From JAHRVQ01 sp029941905 (lineage in GTDB: Bacteria; Pseudomonadota; Gammaproteobacteria; Pseudomonadales; Azotimanducaceae): a DNA stretch of 64,000 nucleotides. This document shows, piece by piece, positions 16,008 to 27,500 of the stretch. Position numbers and translations under genes: made by a program. Location of the stretch: assembly GCA_029941905.1 (NCBI GenBank), contig JAPYTQ010000018.1, positions 33,615 to 97,614 on the forward strand. Direction: 5' to 3'. The notes beneath the pieces are model-generated. The model saw nothing but the letters and a program-made list of their open reading frames with translations, did no database searches and had not been told where the DNA came from. Position 1 is the stretch's first letter; each line of letters starts with the position of its first letter.

Positions 16008-16889
16008 CTAGTAACTTCTAACGGAATGGTTCTTTCGGAACTGCCATGTTCGAATGATCTCCAGGACATCAGTTGACTTGCGCAAGTCTTCGGGAAAGGG
16101 CGCAAATGGCGACGCCAATCTAACGATTCGAATGGCTGCGGCATCCAGCACCCGGTGCCCGGAAGACTCCAGCAACTCAACTTCTCTCAGACTGCCATCT
16201 GGCAAGATAGCAACCATCAGGCGCAAACTGCCGTAGAGTTTCTGGCGTCGTGCTTCCGCCGGGTAGTTCAGGTTGCCAATTCTTTCTATCTTGCGACGCC
16301 AGGAATTGAGGTAATAGGCATCCGTGCTGGATGCCGTTGAAAGGCTGGTTATGCGTTTGATTCTCGGACGTTTGGCGTAAATCTGACGCTGTTGATCGAG
16401 TCGAGCCTCTAAACTGGCTATCTCAAGGCTACGTTCCAGTAGCGATTTCTCGCCTTTGGTCGGAAATTCTGAAGGCACTTTTTCAATCGATTTTGTCTCT
16501 ACTGCCGCTTTTGTGGTGGATTGATTGATGGTCGTGACCACAGGACTTTGCTTTTGGATAACCTCCGGAGACGAAACCACCTGCTGTACGGGAGAGGTTT
16601 CGCGAACCACCGTGTCATGGAATTGAGCATCATTGGGTGAAGTGGTTAGCGAGCGCTCTTTCAGCGTACCGCTGCCAGCCTGATTAAACTGGGCGAGAAA
16701 ATCAGCCTTTTTGGGCTGATTCCGGCTTCGATGTTGAGCCAGGGTAACCTCCATGGTGTGGGTCGAGGGACCTTTTTTCGAAAATGTAAAAGTCACACCT
16801 AAAATAATAATCGCGTGAATCGTAATAGCGAGAAATACCGTAAAACTGAGCCTGTCAGTGGGGGTAATGCCAGGGTTGATTGTTGCCAT
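16008..16889 (-). CDS. tonB3: TonB-family energy transducer (TonB3-like)
   Basis: A 293-residue TonB protein. One N-terminal membrane helix (FTVFLAITIHAIIILGVTF) is followed by a long periplasmic linker rich in Ser, Thr and Gln, then a TonB C-terminal domain (NYPAEARRQKLYGSLRLMV...LPDGSLREVELLESSGHRVLD). In P. aeruginosa the gene in this exact position (PA0406, between gshB and yqgE, beside pilG) is tonB3, which is needed for twitching motility. The same role is inferred from position. ExbB and ExbD are not nearby. It overlaps gshB by TGATG. Confidence 0.82.
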   Translation of the reverse strand: MATINPGITPTDRLSFTVFLAITIHAIIILGVTFTFSKKGPSTHTMEVTLAQHRSRNQPKKADFLAQFNQAGSGTLKERSLTTSPNDAQFHDTVVRETSPVQQVVSSPEVIQKQSPVVTTINQSTTKAAVETKSIEKVPSEFPTKGEKSLLERSLEIASLEARLDQQRQIYAKRPRIKRITSLSTASSTDAYYLNSWRRKIERIGNLNYPAEARRQKLYGSLRLMVAILPDGSLREVELLESSGHRVLDAAAIRIVRLASPFAPFPEDLRKSTDVLEIIRTWQFRKNHSVRSY

Positions 16890-17836
16890 CAGCCAATCAG
16901 GGTCTCGATGAAAGTTATGTAATCGCCTGCAATATCCAGCTCGTAGGCCTTGTCAATTTCGCGAAGACAGGTTGGGCAGGTGACGTTAATTTCTGTCAGG
17001 AAATCCCCAATCACGTCAATTCCGACGAAATACAGCCCCTTTTGTCGCAATGTGGCGCCCACCTGCTCACAAATCCAGAGATCGCGATCGTTCAACGGTC
17101 TGGCTACTCCTTCGCCACCTGCGGCAAGATTACCCCGAGTTTCACCTTTTGCTGGAATTCTCGCCAGGCCATAAGGAATGGGTTCTCCGTTGATTAACAA
17201 TATACGCGTATCACCATCACTTATTTCGGGAATGAACTTTTGGGCCATAATCTGCCGATTGCCGTTATCGGTCAGGGTTTCAATAATCACTGATAGATTG
17301 GGATCATCATGCTTGATCCGGAATATGGATGTGCCCCCCATGCCATCCAGGGGTTTAAAAATCACGTCCTGGTGGTTTTTATGGAAAGAACGGAGTATTT
17401 CGTCGTCCCGACTGACAATATGCGGTGGACAACACTGGGGAAATTGCAGGGCGAACAGCTTTTCGTTGCAATCCCTGATACTGCCGGGGCGATTCAATAC
17501 AAGAACACCCTCTTTCTCTGCCATCTCAAGCAGATAGGTACTGTAGATGTATTCCATATCAAAAGGCGGGTCTTTGCGCATCAGCACGGCGTCCAGGTCT
17601 CTGACTGGGCCGGTTAGCTCAGAGCAAACCTCGAACCAGTCAGAACTGCCCTCTTTCACCCTGATTTCGACCTGCCGGGCAAGTACTGAGCCATCAGAAA
17701 CGAACAAACCGGCCTGTTGGATGGTGAAAATGTCCCATCCCCGGCTTTGGGCGGCAGTCATCATGGCCAGAGTACTGTCTTTTTTATAGTTGATGGATTC
17801 AAGGGAATCCATAACAACACCAAGTTTTAGGCTCAA
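16889..17836 (-). CDS. gshB: Glutathione synthetase
   Basis: GshB ligates glycine to gamma-glutamylcysteine, the second step of glutathione synthesis. It has the ATP-grasp fold: the N-terminal KLGVVMDSLESINYKKDSTLAM, substrate loop PPFDMEYIYSTYLLE, ATP site IFKPLDGMGGTSIFRI, and metal site GIDVIGDFLTEINVTCP. Length is 315 residues. The start is probably TTG at 17836. It is divergent from pilG across a 209-bp gap that must hold promoters for both directions; no strong consensus stood out there. Confidence 0.95.
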   Translation of the reverse strand: MSLKLGVVMDSLESINYKKDSTLAMMTAAQSRGWDIFTIQQAGLFVSDGSVLARQVEIRVKEGSSDWFEVCSELTGPVRDLDAVLMRKDPPFDMEYIYSTYLLEMAEKEGVLVLNRPGSIRDCNEKLFALQFPQCCPPHIVSRDDEILRSFHKNHQDVIFKPLDGMGGTSIFRIKHDDPNLSVIIETLTDNGNRQIMAQKFIPEISDGDTRILLINGEPIPYGLARIPAKGETRGNLAAGGEGVARPLNDRDLWICEQVGATLRQKGLYFVGIDVIGDFLTEINVTCPTCLREIDKAYELDIAGDYITFIETLIG

Positions 17837-18045
17837 GACTAATTCTCTCCGTCTTCGGTTAATTTACTGTCTCATTGTAAACTACATGGCCCGTTTTGTG
17901 ACGCTCTTGGCAGAGCAGGATCGTACATATGGAATGAGTTTACAAACTGTGTTAAAAAACGCGTGTAAAGTACGGACAGAAAATACAATTTTGCTTTTTT
18001 TCATGTACCTGATTGAACAAGTTCGGTCAACATAGGGTAGTAGAT

Positions 18046-18435
18046 ATGGACGACAATTTTGATGGCATCAAGGTTCTGGTCATCGATGATAGTAAGACTA
18101 TTCGACGGACAGCCGAAACGCTGCTGACGAAAGCTGGATGCGAGGTTGTTACCGCGATCGACGGGTTTGATGCCCTGGCCAAGATTGCGGATACCCTGCC
18201 ATCAATTATTTTCGTCGATATCATGATGCCAAGGCTCGATGGATACCAGACCTGCGCTCTGATAAAGAACAGTAGCGCCTTCCAGGGTACCCCGGTAATC
18301 ATGCTCTCCAGTAAAGATGGACTATTCGACCGCGCCAAAGGGAGGATCGTAGGCTCGGATCAATATTTAACTAAACCATTTAGTAAAGATGAGCTGCTTA
18401 GTGCAATTCGTGATCACGTCAAGGTGACGGGTTAG
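18046..18435 (+). CDS. pilG: Twitching motility response regulator PilG
   Basis: PilG is a stand-alone receiver that, with the Chp system, promotes pilus extension and cAMP production. The receiver fold is complete: acidic pair VLVIDDSKTIRR, phospho-acceptor FVDIMMPRLDG and the lysine of LTKPFSK. Length is 129 residues from the ATG at 18046, preceded by TAGGG. It is the first gene of the pilG-pilH-pilI-pilJ-chpA-chpC operon; all genes run the same way with short gaps. Confidence 0.95.
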   Translation: MDDNFDGIKVLVIDDSKTIRRTAETLLTKAGCEVVTAIDGFDALAKIADTLPSIIFVDIMMPRLDGYQTCALIKNSSAFQGTPVIMLSSKDGLFDRAKGRIVGSDQYLTKPFSKDELLSAIRDHVKVTG

Positions 18436-18450
18436 CGTTAGGGATTTGAA

Positions 18451-18813
18451 ATGAGAAAAGTACTAGTTGTTGATGACTCGCCCACAGAAATATACCGGCT
18501 GAAAGGTATGTTGGAAGGCCTTGGGTACGAAGTTATAACCGCCGAAAATGGTGCCGACGGGGTAGCAAAGGCGAGTATTGAACAGCCTGACTGCGTCTTG
18601 ATGGACGTCGTAATGCCCGATATGAATGGGTTCCAGGCAACCAGAGCGATTAGTCAGGGAGAGCTGACTTCCCATATACCAGTCATCATTGTCAGCGGTA
18701 AGGACCAGGAAACAGATAAGGTTTGGGGTAAGAGACAAGGGGCGAAGGGTTATGTCACTAAACCCGTTGACGGGCTTGAACTGGACTCTGTGATGAAGGG
18801 AGTGATGGTATGA
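18451..18813 (+). CDS. pilH: Twitching motility response regulator PilH
   Basis: A 120-residue single receiver domain. Key residues are VVDDSPTEIYRLKG, the phospho-acceptor in CVLMDVVMPDMNGFQATR, and the lysine in YVTKPVDG. PilH in Pseudomonas is thought to draw phosphate from ChpA and favour retraction. It lies 15 bp after pilG. The IYRLKGMLEGLGYEV segment is typical of PilH and separates it from PilG. Confidence 0.94.
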   Translation: MRKVLVVDDSPTEIYRLKGMLEGLGYEVITAENGADGVAKASIEQPDCVLMDVVMPDMNGFQATRAISQGELTSHIPVIIVSGKDQETDKVWGKRQGAKGYVTKPVDGLELDSVMKGVMV

Positions 18814-18853
18814 ATCGTAGAACTTGCCGCAAGCACCAACACCAGGGGCTTGT

Positions 18854-19387
18854 GTGAGCAATCAGAGCCCTTTTTCCATACTCGCCGGTCTGGCCGAACG
18901 CAGTCGGCAGGTAGCCACAGAACTACCCGCGATAGAAAACACGCAAACGCTGTGGAATGGCCTGGGATTCACTTTGCTGGGTAACCAGTTTGTTGCCCCC
19001 ATGAGTGAAGTGGGTGAGCTGATGCGAGTGCCACCGGCTACCCGCCTACCGGGGGTAAAGCCCTTTGTACTGGGAATTGCAAATGTACGGGGCAGGTTGA
19101 TGGCAATCCTGGATCTGGCGACGTTCTTTGGCAGCAAGACGTCTCCTTCACGGTCACTACGGCGGGTACTGACGGTTGAAGACGAAGAACAATGTTTCGG
19201 ATTTGTTATCGACGAATCTCTTGGCATGCAGCATTTCCCCCAGGAGGCATTCGAGGAAGGTATCGAGGTAGATTCGATGTTTCAGCCTTTTGTAAAAGGG
19301 GGGTTTCGGGTTGGTACCAGTCAATGGCCAATACTTAGCCTGACGGCGCTGGCGGCAGATCCCGATTTGGAAAAACTGGATCGATAA
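18854..19387 (+). CDS. pilI: CheW-like coupling protein PilI
   Basis: PilI links the receptor PilJ to the kinase ChpA. The CheW-domain protein has NQFVAPMSEVGELMRVPPATRLPGVKPFVLGIANVRGRL in its first half and GFVIDESLGMQHFPQEAF in the second. The start was set at GTG 18854, giving 177 residues like P. aeruginosa PilI and with AGGGG just upstream; an in-frame TTG at 18824 is an alternative. Confidence 0.93.
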   Translation: MSNQSPFSILAGLAERSRQVATELPAIENTQTLWNGLGFTLLGNQFVAPMSEVGELMRVPPATRLPGVKPFVLGIANVRGRLMAILDLATFFGSKTSPSRSLRRVLTVEDEEQCFGFVIDESLGMQHFPQEAFEEGIEVDSMFQPFVKGGFRVGTSQWPILSLTALAADPDLEKLDR

Positions 19388-19446
19388 AATAGATTCAGTT
19401 GGCGCCAGGCGCCAACTAAAACAAGTTATACAGAGGAATATTTTGG

Positions 19447-21480
19447 ATGGCAGATAAAAAAACTGGCGTTGTAGGCCGGACTCTCAGAAAACCGCTGAAT
19501 TTATGCTTGATCCTGATGCTAATGCTGTTCATTGCGGGATATTCTGGCAATTTCTATTTTGGGCAGCTGCAAGCCAGGTCCGGTGAAGCATACATTCGCA
19601 ATATAAATGAATTAAAAATTAGCAGTCAGGAAATTGCTAAGAATGGCGCCGCTGCTGCTGCCTCAGATGGCCAGAAAGCAATCTTCGAAGTTTTATCAGG
19701 TAACAAGAGCAATTTCAGTACCCACCTGGGATATCTGACAGGCGGGAATCCGGCGCAAGTTATTCCCGTAGCATCTGCGGCGGCTCAAACTGAGCTGGTG
19801 AAAATTGCAGCACTCTGGAAAGATACGAAAAATCAAATTGATACTATTATGGATAATCGGGCCACACTGGTTTTTCTGAATGGGATCCATGATGACATGG
19901 ACATTACCATGTCTGCGATTCAGCAACAGAACAGCAAAATTGTTGTATCAATGTTGCGGCTGAACCTTCCCGCAAACCAGGTTGCACTGGCCCAGCGACA
20001 GAATCTGCTGGTCGAAAGAATGACTCGCAGCATTGACAAGATTATTGAGTTGGGTTCGTCCAATAGCCTGTTGGACAATTTCAATCGTGACAGCAGTAAT
20101 TTTAGACAGGTATTGCGTGGGTTAACTGAAGGCGACAGGAAATTATTGTTGTCTGCAGTCAGAAATGCGGAAGTTCAGGCCAGCCTTACAAGGATCAACG
20201 AGTTGTTCCGTACGGTGTCTAGTCGCATGGACGAAATTTCTACTCGCTCGCAAAATGTCGTTGACTCAAAGCGAGCGGCGGTGGCGCTACGCCTTGGATC
20301 GGGTGAATATGTCGATCTGTCGAATCGACTGCTCGATATCTACAACGGCAGTATTTTGCTAAGACCAGGCTCGCCGTTCATTGGCGTCGCCTTTGCCGCT
20401 GGCGCGTTGCTGATTATCTTCCTGTTGAGTTTCTTCGTTTACTACGGAGTCAGGCGAACAGCTGCCGAGAACGAGGGTCAAAATGAACTAAACCAGGAAG
20501 CGATTCTACAATTGTTGGATGAAATGGCAGACCTGGCAGATGGTGATCTGCGGGTTCAAGCGACAGTTACCGAGAGTTTCACCGGAGCGATAGCAGATTC
20601 CATTAACTTCTCTATTGACCATTTGCGTTCTCTTGTTTCAAAAATTAACCAGGCAGCCAGTATGGTATCAACTGCCACTGAACAAACTCGAACCTCCCTG
20701 GGTCAGCTTTCAAATGCGTCGAAACGTCAGGCAGCGGAAATCGCTGATGTCTCTGAGGCGGTAAATGAAATGGCCGTTTCCATTGACAAGGTTTCGTTTA
20801 ACGCGGCGGAATCTTCATCTGTTGCGGAACGATCAGTGAACATCGCTAATAAGGGAGCATCCGTTGTACAGAACACTATTGGGGGGATGGAAAATATCCG
20901 AGGACAGATTCAGGAAACTGCAAAAAGAATCAAACGTCTTGGTGAAAGCTCCCAGGAGATTGGTGATATCGTTTCGCTGATTAACGACATTGCGGACCAA
21001 ACCAACATCCTGTCGTTGAACGCGGCGATTCAGGCATCCATGGCTGGGGATGCAGGCAAGGGTTTCGCGGTCGTTGCAGATGAGGTGCAAAGACTTGCGG
21101 AACGGTCCGGTGCTGCGGCGAAGCAGATATCCGCCCTCGTAAAAACAATTCAAAGTGATACTAACGAAGCAGTAATGTCAATGGAACAGACCACAGCGGA
21201 GGTTGTGCAGGGAACCAGGCTTGCGCAGGATGCTGGAGTTGCACTGGGCGAAATTGATTCCGTATCTAAGTCTCTGGCTGAAATCATTGAAAATATTTCA
21301 GATGCGGCAAGAGAACAGGCAGTTTCTGCCGGAAAAATTTCAAAAACTATGAAAAGCATTGAAGAGATTACGTCCCAAACTAACGAAGGAACTCAGGCGA
21401 CTGTTGTGGCGGTTGGCAACCTCGCGGATATTACCAACGAGCTTCGATCTTCAGTAACCGGATTTAAATTACCAGAATGA
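19447..21480 (+). CDS. pilJ: Type IV pilus methyl-accepting chemotaxis protein PilJ
   Basis: PilJ is the inner-membrane receptor of the Chp system and senses pilus or surface contact. A first helix at about residues 17-36 is followed by a PilJ-type periplasmic region and a second helix near residue 320 (GVAFAAGALLIIFLLSFFVYY). A HAMP-like segment and the signalling coiled coil with hairpin tip follow (DIADQTNILSLNAAIQASMA, then GFAVVADEVQRLAERS). Length is 677 residues. GAGGAA precedes the start. No pilK methyltransferase follows, unlike P. aeruginosa. Confidence 0.95.
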   Translation: MADKKTGVVGRTLRKPLNLCLILMLMLFIAGYSGNFYFGQLQARSGEAYIRNINELKISSQEIAKNGAAAAASDGQKAIFEVLSGNKSNFSTHLGYLTGGNPAQVIPVASAAAQTELVKIAALWKDTKNQIDTIMDNRATLVFLNGIHDDMDITMSAIQQQNSKIVVSMLRLNLPANQVALAQRQNLLVERMTRSIDKIIELGSSNSLLDNFNRDSSNFRQVLRGLTEGDRKLLLSAVRNAEVQASLTRINELFRTVSSRMDEISTRSQNVVDSKRAAVALRLGSGEYVDLSNRLLDIYNGSILLRPGSPFIGVAFAAGALLIIFLLSFFVYYGVRRTAAENEGQNELNQEAILQLLDEMADLADGDLRVQATVTESFTGAIADSINFSIDHLRSLVSKINQAASMVSTATEQTRTSLGQLSNASKRQAAEIADVSEAVNEMAVSIDKVSFNAAESSSVAERSVNIANKGASVVQNTIGGMENIRGQIQETAKRIKRLGESSQEIGDIVSLINDIADQTNILSLNAAIQASMAGDAGKGFAVVADEVQRLAERSGAAAKQISALVKTIQSDTNEAVMSMEQTTAEVVQGTRLAQDAGVALGEIDSVSKSLAEIIENISDAAREQAVSAGKISKTMKSIEEITSQTNEGTQATVVAVGNLADITNELRSSVTGFKLPE

Positions 21481-21517
21481 AGATGCCATGAACAAAAATG
21501 ATCAACGGGCAAGATAA

Positions 21518-24500
21518 ATGAGCGCAAGTCAAGATTTCGTTGCGCTGGATTGGGTTAAGGCGGACATTTCCGAAACACTGAACCAGGCGCAGAATGCACT
21601 TGAGGCCGTTGCGGAATCTGCTGATGATTCCAGTCAGATGCGGAACTGCCTTACGGCAATTCACCAGGTGCATGGCACCTTGTTGATGCTGCAGATTGAG
21701 GGCCCGATACTTATTGCCCTGGAAATGGAAGAAGTCGCGCAGGCACTAATGAACGATGCAGTACCCGACATTGAGACTGCCCAGGAAATATTGATGCAGT
21801 CGATTCTGCAAATGCCGGGTTATCTCAACCGAATTCAGCGGGAACAAAAGGACAGCCCTGCGTTTTTCAACCCGATTGTTAACAACTTGAGAATTGCCCG
21901 CGGTGAGGAACGGCTTGGAGATTCAACTGATGGTGCTTCTACTGCGGATGCTGAGTCGGGGTTACTGTCGCAGCCTGTAACGAAAGATGTTGTCCAGGCT
22001 TACAAGGCCGCAAAAGGACCTGCCACTGTTCGTAAACTCCGACAGTATTATAAACAGGCACTTGCGGCTCTGCTGAAAAAATCGAACATGAAACAAAACC
22101 TGGGTATGATGGCAAAAGTCTTATCCAGGCTGGAAAGATTGTGCGGAGAGTCTCCCGTTGGGCATCTTTCGGTAATGTCCTTGGCGCTGGTTGAAGGTGT
22201 CGTTACTGGTGCTATCAAACTTGATGCTTCTGTCGCAAAACAACTGAAAGCAATCGATGGCACCTTAAAATTACTGGCCGAAGGTGATGAGACACAATTG
22301 TCTGCACCGTTGCCTGCAGAAATTGGGCAGGACTTGCTTGCGAAGTTACGAACCGCAACCAGGGAAACTACCAAAATTACGGCGGTTCTGTCCCGTTACA
22401 ACTCCGCAGAAACCGTTACAGAAATTGAAACTGAAAAAGTCGAATTCGGGCCTGACGATGATACCCTGGCCGCAGTGTCCCAAATCCTGACAGAAGAGAT
22501 CACTGGCATTGTAGATAAGCTCGATCTCTACGTGCGTTCCAGCGAGAGGAACAAACAGGACCTGCTTGGCCTTTTACCGCTGATGGAGCAGTCAGCGAGT
22601 ACCCTTTCCGTGGTTGGTTTACCGAATCACCAGGAAAGCCTGGAGAAACAGATAGGCGTTATCAGGTCGCTGGAATTAGAAGATCCAACCGAAAATCAGC
22701 TCCTTGATATTGCCGGTGCGCTGCTGCAGATACAATCAGACCTGAACCGAGTTGGTGGAACTAACGATGAAGGTGAGGCAGACACATTTGGTGATCTAAA
22801 CGAGGCGCAAGCAACAGTTATACGAGAGACGCGTAATGGGTTGGCAAAGTGTAAAGATTCAATCGTAGAGTACATAAGTACCGACTATGAACCAGAAAAA
22901 CTTGAGTCGCTACCGGAAGAACTGAATGATCTTCGTGGTGGACTGCTGATCGTAAACCAACAACGATCAGCTGATGTGCTTGGTGCCTGTTCTCTATACA
23001 TCGAGTCACTGCAACGCAAGCAAGATAGCCAGCCAGAATTGTCCTCCCTGGATGATTTAGCGGACGCACTGACGAGCATCGATTACTATCTTGAGAGATT
23101 TCTGGATAACGCGTCTGAGCCTTACCTTAGAATGCTCGAAGTAGCCGAATCATCGATTGAAAAATTAGGCAGCGACGCTTTAGAACGGATCACGCCGGAA
23201 GTCGATGAAGTTGTTGTGGAGCCATCAGCCGATAAAGAGCCAACAGTTGATACAGCGCCAACAGTTGATACAGCGCCATCAGTTGATACAGCGCCAACAG
23301 TTGATACAGAGCCATCAGCCGATAAAGAGCCAACNNNNNNNNNNNNNNNNNNNNNNNNNNNNNNNNNNNNNNNNNNNNNNNNNNNNNNNNNNNNNNNNNN
23401 NNNNNNNNNNNNNNNNNNNNNNNNNNNNNNNNNNGCCAACAGTTGATACAGAGCCAACAGTTGATACAGAGCCATCAGTTGATGAAGAACCATCAGCTAG
23501 TAAAGAGCCTTCACCGCAAGAAGAACTTGTCGTCGAAGATCTCACGGTTGCTGAAGATGATAGTGACGATGACCTGATCGATGACGAGATTATCGAGACT
23601 TTTGTCGAAGAAGCAGAAGAGGTCGCGGAATCCATAGCCGAATACTTGCCCAGGTGGCAGCAAGATACAGGAGACATGGAGGCGTTAACTGAAATTCGAC
23701 GTGCCTTTCACACCCTGAAAGGTAGTGGTCGAATGGTCGGAGCCACCGTGATGGTTGAACTTGCGTGGGCTGTTGAGAGTCTCTTGAATCGCATTCTGGA
23801 GAAGTTGATTCAGGTGACGCCGCGAATTCAAGCGATGGTCGGTGAAGTAGCGGCTATTATACCTGATGGTGTCGAAGCTTTTAGCGCAAAGCACCAAGAG
23901 ACTTTCGAAATTGATGATCTTCTAATTAAGATCGACGCGCTTGCGGAACCAGGCGCAGTGTCTGGGGTAAACCTTGAGCTTATAGTCGAAGAGCCAGACA
24001 TTGAACCTGAAATTGAACTGGAAGATCTCACACTTGAAGCACTTACTATAGGAAAGTCCGAACCTTCCAGCGCCCTGGACGAAATTGGCCTCGATGATTT
24101 TGATATTGACCTGGCAGAGCTGGAACCTGAGCCCGTGTTAGATGAAGAACTTTCAGTAGATGAAGAGCCTACAGTTATAGAAGAGCCTTCAGTCATAGAA
24201 GAGCCCCTGGTTGAAGAAAAGCCTGCACCTCTGACTAAAATGCCGCCGAAATTACAGGTTGCTGAGGGTCCTGGTGGTAGCAAAGGGCAGGATGAGTCTT
24301 ATGACCCTGAGCTTGATGAAATATTTAGTGAAGAAGCAATGGAAAATATTCAGGTCATTCGCGCGTATCTTGAGGTCAAAGGTCCCGTCAATGCCGATAT
24401 CGTTGCCGCCTACCACACTTTAAAAGGCAGCGCAGGTATGGCGAGAATTTCCACGATTGCAAAGATTGCAGCGCCGATGGAAAGTATCAGCAGCCAGTTC

Positions 24501-27500
24501 TATCACGGGAAAGCCAACGCTGATCAAGGCTATCTTGATCTGGCGGAAACCAGTATCACCATGATAGAGAAGGTGCTTGGGGATCTGACTAGTTTTCGTA
24601 ATCGGTTAGCTGACCTGGACTTATTCCTGAGTCGGGCAGAACATGTTGAGTCGCAAACGGACGGAGCTGAATTACTTCCGCAGCTCGACTTTTCGATGAT
24701 CGATGTTCTGACCGGACCTCGTGAGATTATCGAGACCTGGCAATCCGAAGGTATTGTGAAAATAGTTTTTGAACTGGAACAGGTGCTGGTCCAGTCAGAA
24801 GCGACGCAACATACACCGTTGAGCGAGTTGATACGGGAGCTTTTACAGGTTTACCGACGATTTAAGGATAAGCCTGAGAGCCCAATCATTGAGGCCGTTC
24901 TCAGAGCCCATGAAAACCTGATGTCGATATTCGATCAACTTGCGTCCAGTCAGGAAGTGGATGCGAAAAAAACAAACGTCGTCAGTGAATTACGGGATCT
25001 TTCTGTTGAAACCGAGGAAGTTGCAGATTCTGGTGAAACGGCAGCCATTGAAACGGCGGAGACTTCCGACACCGTTGTCCTGCCAGAAGACAATATTGAC
25101 GATGATGTACTTGGAATTTTCATTGAGGAAGCCGAAGAACTCCTCGAAGCCATCGATGAAAGCATTCTGTCGTGGAGTGAAGACACCGGTTCGACAGAAC
25201 AACTGGATAATCTGTTAAGGCACTTGCACACACTTAAAGGTGGCGCAAGATTAGCGGGTTGCAATTCCCTTGGAGAATACACACATAATTTCGAAACCTT
25301 CCTGACCAAAGTCCGACAGAATCCGGTTGACTTTGACCATCAGTTCTTTGGTTTGCTGAATCAACATCAGGATGAAATTGTTCGTCGAGTGGCCATCTAC
25401 CAAAAACTGGTGGCCGGTGATGCGACAGAGTCAGAATTGCAGTCGCTGCGATCTGTTCCTGGTGCCAGGCCGCCTGTTGTACAGCAAGATGATATTACTG
25501 CCGACGTACCTGATGATCACGAGGCTGTTTCTGGTGAAGCCGAGGTCACCGACCAGATTGATGAAGAGATTCTAGCGATATTTATTGACGAAGCCGATGA
25601 ACTGATTGAATCGATAGACCAGTGTATTTTGGAATGGAGTTCCGAACCGAACGCGACGGAACATCACGACAATTTACTTCGACACCTGCATACCATGAAA
25701 GGTGGCTCCCGTCTTGCCGGGTGTAATCGTCTGGGTGAGTACACCCATAATTTTGAGACCTATTTGATTGATATTCAGTCTAACCCTGTGCCGTTCGACG
25801 ATACCTTCTTTGCCTCACTAAATCAGCGGCAGGATGAAATTACACGTCGGGTGGGTGTCTACAGGAAATTGGTTCAGGGTGAGGCGAGTGAAGAAGAGCT
25901 GTCTTCATTAACGGGCACTCAGGAAATAAAGCCGGTTGCGGCCGTAGCGGTGGCACAAGACAGAAGCACCGACGTCGGCGAATCAAAAGCTGAGTCCGGG
26001 GAAGCCAAGGCAGATGCGGCACCGGCAACGCAAGGCCAGACCCAGGAAATGGTCCGCGTTTCAGCGGAATTGTTAGAGGAATTGATCAGCCTTTCCGGAG
26101 AATCTAACATCACCCGAGGTCGAATCGAACAACAGATTACCGATTTTGGTGATTTCATCGTCGAGATGGAGGAAACAATCAGTCGTATCAGGGACCAGGT
26201 ACGACGTCTGGAAATTGAGACAGAGTCCAGTGAGACCGTTTTCAGGCAAACACAAGGCGAAACTGACTCATCATTTGATGCGTTGGAGATGGATCGCTAC
26301 ACCATGTTGCAGGAAATCTCGCGAACCCTGAACGAAGGTTCTTCGGATATGCTGGACTTGAAAGATTCTCTGGCGAACAAGAGCCGCGATGCCGAAACGT
26401 TGCTACACCAGCAGGCACGAATAGGCAGTGAGTTGCAGGAAGGGCTAACGAGAACACGGATGGTTCCCTTTGCTCGCCTGATTCCACGGCTTAGAAGAAT
26501 TGTTAGACAAATCAGCAGCGAAGTAGGTAAATCCGTTCGGTTTGATGCGTTTAATGTCGAGGGTGAGCTGGACAGAAGTGTCCTGGAAAGAATCGTTGCG
26601 CCCCTGGAGCATATGCTCCGTAATGCGGTGGATCATGGCATCGAGTCCACCGAACAGCGTAAGGCTGCTAAAAAACCCGAAACAGGCAGCATTAGCTTAC
26701 GGTTGTCGAGGCAGGGTGGCTACGTTGTGCTTTCGATCAGCGATGATGGCGGTGGTATTGATATCGACGCTGTGCGTAAGAAAGCAGTGGAACGAGGGCT
26801 CATCAAGGCAGATTCCAAGATTTCAGACCACGAAGTCAGGCAGTTCATTATGGCTGCCGGTTTTAGTACGGCGCAAAAGTTAACCCAGATCTCGGGTCGC
26901 GGTGTTGGCATGGACGTGGTGAACAGCGAGATCAAACAATTAGGCGGCTCGGTTTCAATTGATTCGACCTACGGTGTTGGGACCGAGTTTTCAATTCGCA
27001 TACCTTTCACCGTATCGATTAATCGGGCTTTGATGGTTGTTGTGCGGGAGGAAGTATACGCAATCCCGTTAAATACTATCGAAGGGATAGTCAGAGTGAG
27101 TCCTTATGAACTTGAAGCATACTATCAACCCGATGCACCCATGTTCGAGTATGCCGGTCAGCCCTATCGATTGGCATATATTGGGAAAATGTTAGGCAAA
27201 GCGGAAGAGCCGGACCTGGAAGGACAGGTCGCGCCACTGCCTGTTATCTTAGCCCGTAGTGGCGATGATTCCATTGCACTACAAGTTGACCAGGTGATTG
27301 GTAGCAGAGAAGTCGTCGTAAAGACCCTTGGCCCACAGTTTAACGAAGTCAGCGGAGTTGCAGGCGCGACGGTGCTTGGCGATGGTCGCGTGGTTATTAT
27401 TCTTGACCTGATGGCGCTCGTGGGAAGCTCAAGTTTTGAATTCGAAACAGTTGATGTCAAAGAAGAAGTCGTAGAGCCTGCTAACAAGGTTGCGAAGGTG

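Noticed and set aside
17790..18035. 81-residue plus-strand frame between gshB and pilG
   Set aside because: It starts inside gshB, has no family pattern, and covers the divergent promoter region.
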